A stretch of DNA of 64,000 bases, taken from the NCBI GenBank assembly GCA_021292105.1, contig CM037865.1, positions 73,362,128 through 73,426,127 of the forward strand, read 5' to 3'. Within the stretch, counting starts at the first letter, position 1; each line of letters opens with the position of its first letter. Position numbers and translations under genes: made by a program. The notes under the pieces were generated by a model. It saw nothing but the letters and a program-made list of their open reading frames with translations. It was not told the origin of the DNA and did no database searches. Positions 60,580 through 64,000 of the stretch are shown here, one piece after another. The DNA comes from Anadara kagoshimensis. Lineage: Eukaryota; Mollusca; Bivalvia; Arcoida; Arcidae.

Positions 60580-63500
60580 CTATAGAGAGGATGTATGTGT
60601 TTATGATCTGGCCCTGTAGAATGGGTGTATGTGTTTATGATCTGGCGCCGTAGAATGGGTGTATGTGTTTATGATCTGGCCCCGTAGAATGGGTGTATGT
60701 GTTTATGATCTGGCGCCGTAGAATGGGTGTATGTGTTTATGATCTGGCCCCGTAGAATGGGTGTATGTGTTTATGATCTGGCGCCGCAGAATGGGTGTAT
60801 GTGTTTATGATCTGGCCCCGTAGAATGGGTGTATGTGTTTTTGATCTGGCCCCGTAGAATGGGTGTATGTGTTTATGATCTGGCCCGTAGAATGGGGTAT
60901 GTGTTTATGATCTGGCGCCGCAAAATGGGTGTATGTGTTTATGATCTGGCCCCGTAGAATGGGTGTATGTGTTTATGATCTGGCGCCGCAGAATGGGTGT
61001 ATGTGTTTATGATCTGGCCCGTAGAATGGGTGTATGTGTTTATGATCTGGCGCCGCAGAATGGGTGTATGTGTTTATGATCTGGCCCGTAGAATGGGTGT
61101 ATGTGTTTATGATCTGGCGCCGCAGAATGGGTGTATGTGTTTATGATCTGCCCGTAGAATGGGTGTATGTGTTTATGATCTGGCGCCGCAGAATGGGTGT
61201 ATGTGTTTATGATCTGGCCCCGTAGAATGGATGTATGTGTTTATGATCTAGCCCGTAGAATTGATGTATATGTTTATGATCTGGCGCGCAGAAGGAATGT
61301 ATGTGTTTATGATCTGGCGCCGCAGAATGGGTGTATGGTTTATGATCTGGCCCCGTAGAATGGATGTATGTGTTTATGATCTGGCGCCGCAGAATGGGTG
61401 TATGTGTTTATGATCTGGCCCGTAGAATAGATGTATGTGTTTATGATCTGGCCCCGTAGAAAGGATGTATGCGTTTATGATCTGGCTCGTAGAATGGATG
61501 TATGTATTTATGATCTGGCCCGTAGAAATGATAAGTGTTATGATCTGGCCCCGTAAAATGGATGCATGTGTTTATGATCTGGCCCGTAGAAATGATGTAT
61601 GTGTTTATGATCTATCCCCGTAGAAAGGATGTAAGTGTTTATGATCTAGCCCCGTAGAATTGATCTATGTGTTTATTATCTGGCCCCGTAGAATGGGTGT
61701 ATGTGTTATGATCTGGCCCGTAGAATTGATGTATGTGTTTATTATCTGGCCCTGTAGAAAGGATGTATGCGTTTATGATCTGGCCCCGTAGAATGGATGT
61801 ATGTGTTTATGATCTGGCCCCGTAGAATGGATGTATGTGTTTATGATCTAGCCCCGTAGAATGGATGTATGTGTTTATGATCTAGCCCCGTAGAATGGAT
61901 GTATGTGTTTATGATCTAGCCCGTAGAAAGGATGTATGTGTTTATGATCTAGCCCCGTAGAATGGATGTATGTGTTTATGATCTAGCCCCGTAGAAAGGA
62001 TGTATGTGTTTATTATCTGGCGCCATAGAAAGTATGTATGTGTTATTATCTGGCCCGTAGAAAGGATGTATGTGTTTATGATCTAGCTCCGTAGAAAGGA
62101 TGTATGTGTTTATGATCTGGCGCCATAGAAAGGATGTATGTGTTTATGATCTGGCCCGTAGAAAGGATGTATGTGTTTATGATCTAGCCCCGTAGAAAGG
62201 ATGTATGTGTTTTATGATCTGGCGCCATAGAAAGTATGAATGTGTTTATTATCTGGCCCCGTAGAAAGGATGTATGTGTTTATGATCTAGCCCCGTAGAA
62301 AGGATGTATGTTTATGATCTGGCGCCATAGAATGGATGTATGTGTTTATCTTGGCGTCATAGAAAGGATGTATGTGTTTATGATCTAGCCCCATAGAAAG
62401 GATGTATGTGTTTATTATCTGGCCCGTAGAATGGGTGTATGTGTTTATGATCTAGCCCATAGAAAGGATCTATTGTTTATTATCTGCCCCTTAGAAATGG
62501 ATGTATGTGTTTATGATCTAGCCCCGTAGAATGGATGTATGTGTTTATGATCTAGCCCGTAGAATGGATGTATGTGTTTATGATCTAGCCCCGTAGAATT
62601 GAATGTATGTTTATTATCTGGCCCCGTAGAATGATGTATGTGTTTATATCTGGCCCGTAGAATGGATGTATGTGTTTATGATCTAGCCCCGTAGAAGGGA
62701 TGTATGTGTTAATGATCTAGCCCCGTAGAAGGATGTATATGTTTATGATCTAGCCCGTAGAATGGATGTATGTGTTTATGATCTAGCCCCGTAGAATTGA
62801 TGTATGTGTTTATTATCTGGCCCGTAGAATGGATGTATGTGTTTATGATCTAGCCCCGTAGAAAGGATGTATGTGTTTATGATCTAGCCCGTAGAAAGGA
62901 TGTATGTGTTTATTATCTGGCGCCATAGAAAGTATGTATGTGTTTATTATCTGGCCCCGTAGAAAGGATGTATGTGTTTATGATGGCCCCGTAGAATGGA
63001 TGTATGTGTTTATGATCTGGCCCCGTAGAATTGATGTATGTGTTTATTATCTGGCCCGTAGAAAGGATGTATGCGTTATGATCTGGCCCCGTAGAATGGA
63101 TGTATGTGTTTATGATCTGGCCCCGTAGAATGGATGTATGTGTTTATGATCTAGCCCGTAGAATGGATGTATGTGTTTATGATCTAGCCCGTAGAATGGA
63201 TGTATGTGTTTATGATCTAGCCCCCGTAGAAAGGATGTATGGTTTATGATCTAGCCCCGTAGAATGGATGTATGTGTTATGATCTAGCCCCGTAGAAAGG
63301 ATGTATGTGTTTATTATCTGGCGCCATAGAAAGTATGTATGTGTTTATTATCTGGCCCCGTAGAAAGGATGTATGTGTTTATGATCTAGCTCCGTAGAAA
63401 GGATGTATGTGTTTATGATCTGGCGCCATAGAAAGGATGTATGTGTTTATGATCTGGCCCCGTAGAAAGGATGTATGTGTTTATGATCTAGCCCGTAGAA

Positions 63501-64000
63501 AGGATGTAGTGTTTATGATCTGGCGCCATAGAAAGTATGTATGTGTTATATCTGGCCCCGTAGAAAGGATGTATGTGTTTATGATCTAGCCCGTAGAAAG
63601 GATGTATGTTATGATCTGGCGCCATAGAATGGATGTATGTGTTTATGATCTGGCGTCATAAGAAAGGATGTATGTGTTTATGATCTAGCCCCATAGAAAG
63701 GATGTAGTGTTTATTATCTGGCCCGTAGAATGGGTGTATGTGTTTATGATCTAGCCCATAGAAAGGATGTATGTGTTTATTATCTGGCCCGTAGAATGGA
63801 TGTATGTGTTTATGATCTAGCCCCGTAGAAGGGATGTATGTGTTTATGATCTAGCCCCGTAGAATGGATGTATGTGTTATGATCTAGCCCGTAGAATTGA
63901 TGTATGTGTTTATTATCTGGCCCCGTAGAATTGATGTATGTGTTTATATCTGGCCCGTAGAAGGATGTATGTGTTAGATCTAGCCCCGTAGAAGGGATGT
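60580..64000. repeat. Minisatellite I, 32-34 bp unit, about 100 copies, runs off the window
   Basis: Units of GAATGGGTGTATGTGTTTAT plus GATCTGGCCCCGTA, without an end before 64000. Up to about 61200 GGCCCCGTA and GGCGCCGCA forms alternate, giving a 66-68 bp higher-order unit. After that the units become GAAAGGATGT and GATCTAGCC types, with many one- or two-base deletions (GCCCGTA, GTTATGATC, TTTATATC). Confidence 0.96.

Larger units (their letters stand above)
60202..64000 (-). other. Intron of the FReD gene, almost wholly tandem repeat
   Basis: The FReD terminal exon is preceded by an intron of at least 3.8 kb. It contains a small 25-bp array, about 130 bases of unique DNA, then a 34-bp array to the window edge. 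No other FReD exon is visible, so the preceding exon must lie past 64000. Confidence 0.7.

Overview
This is eukaryotic nuclear DNA, most likely from a mollusc and probably a bivalve. It is AT-rich, has spliced genes with very long introns, is full of short transposon relics and minisatellites, and carries tRNA-derived SINEs and a fibrinogen-related gene of the kinds common in molluscs. The species cannot be fixed from the sequence alone. No operons, prokaryotic genes or CRISPR arrays are present.

Only two host genes can be supported, and both run on the minus strand. The first is the 5' part of TMTC2, an ER O-mannosyltransferase of the cadherin pathway: coding exon 1 at 28211-28296 and exon 2 at 6291-6867, with consensus splice sites, compatible phases and clear similarity to vertebrate TMTC2. 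The 21.3 kb between them is intron 1. Positions 1-6290 belong to intron 2, and the remaining exons lie beyond the left edge. The second is the terminal coding exon of a fibrinogen-related (FReD) protein at 59975-60201. Its upstream exons lie beyond the right edge, behind an intron filled with a minisatellite of at least 3.4 kb. No gene was recognised between about 28.4 and 59.9 kb.

Repeats dominate. Nine minisatellite arrays (near 1.5-2.6, 2.7-3.7, 4.3-5.0, 10.7-12.6, 37.0-37.6, 40.2-41.6, 52.8-53.7, 60.3-60.4 and 60.6-64 kb) cover roughly 11 kb, about one sixth of the window. Around them lie two tRNA-headed SINE families that appear to share one 3' tail, at least three families of short inverted-repeat (MITE-like) elements, several hairpin-like palindromes, and at least nine fragments of one retroelement 3' end. 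One of those fragments still has a reverse-transcriptase C-terminal region.

The most interesting structures are relations between these repeats. The 46-48 bp minisatellite at 40.2-41.6 kb is an amplification of the extreme 3' end of the dispersed retroelement. The 52.8-53.7 kb array is split by a MITE, and its two halves carry different diagnostic bases. The 55-bp array at 10.7-12.6 kb is open in three reading frames and has an inverted copy of part of its unit at one edge. No new enzymatic or defence system was found.
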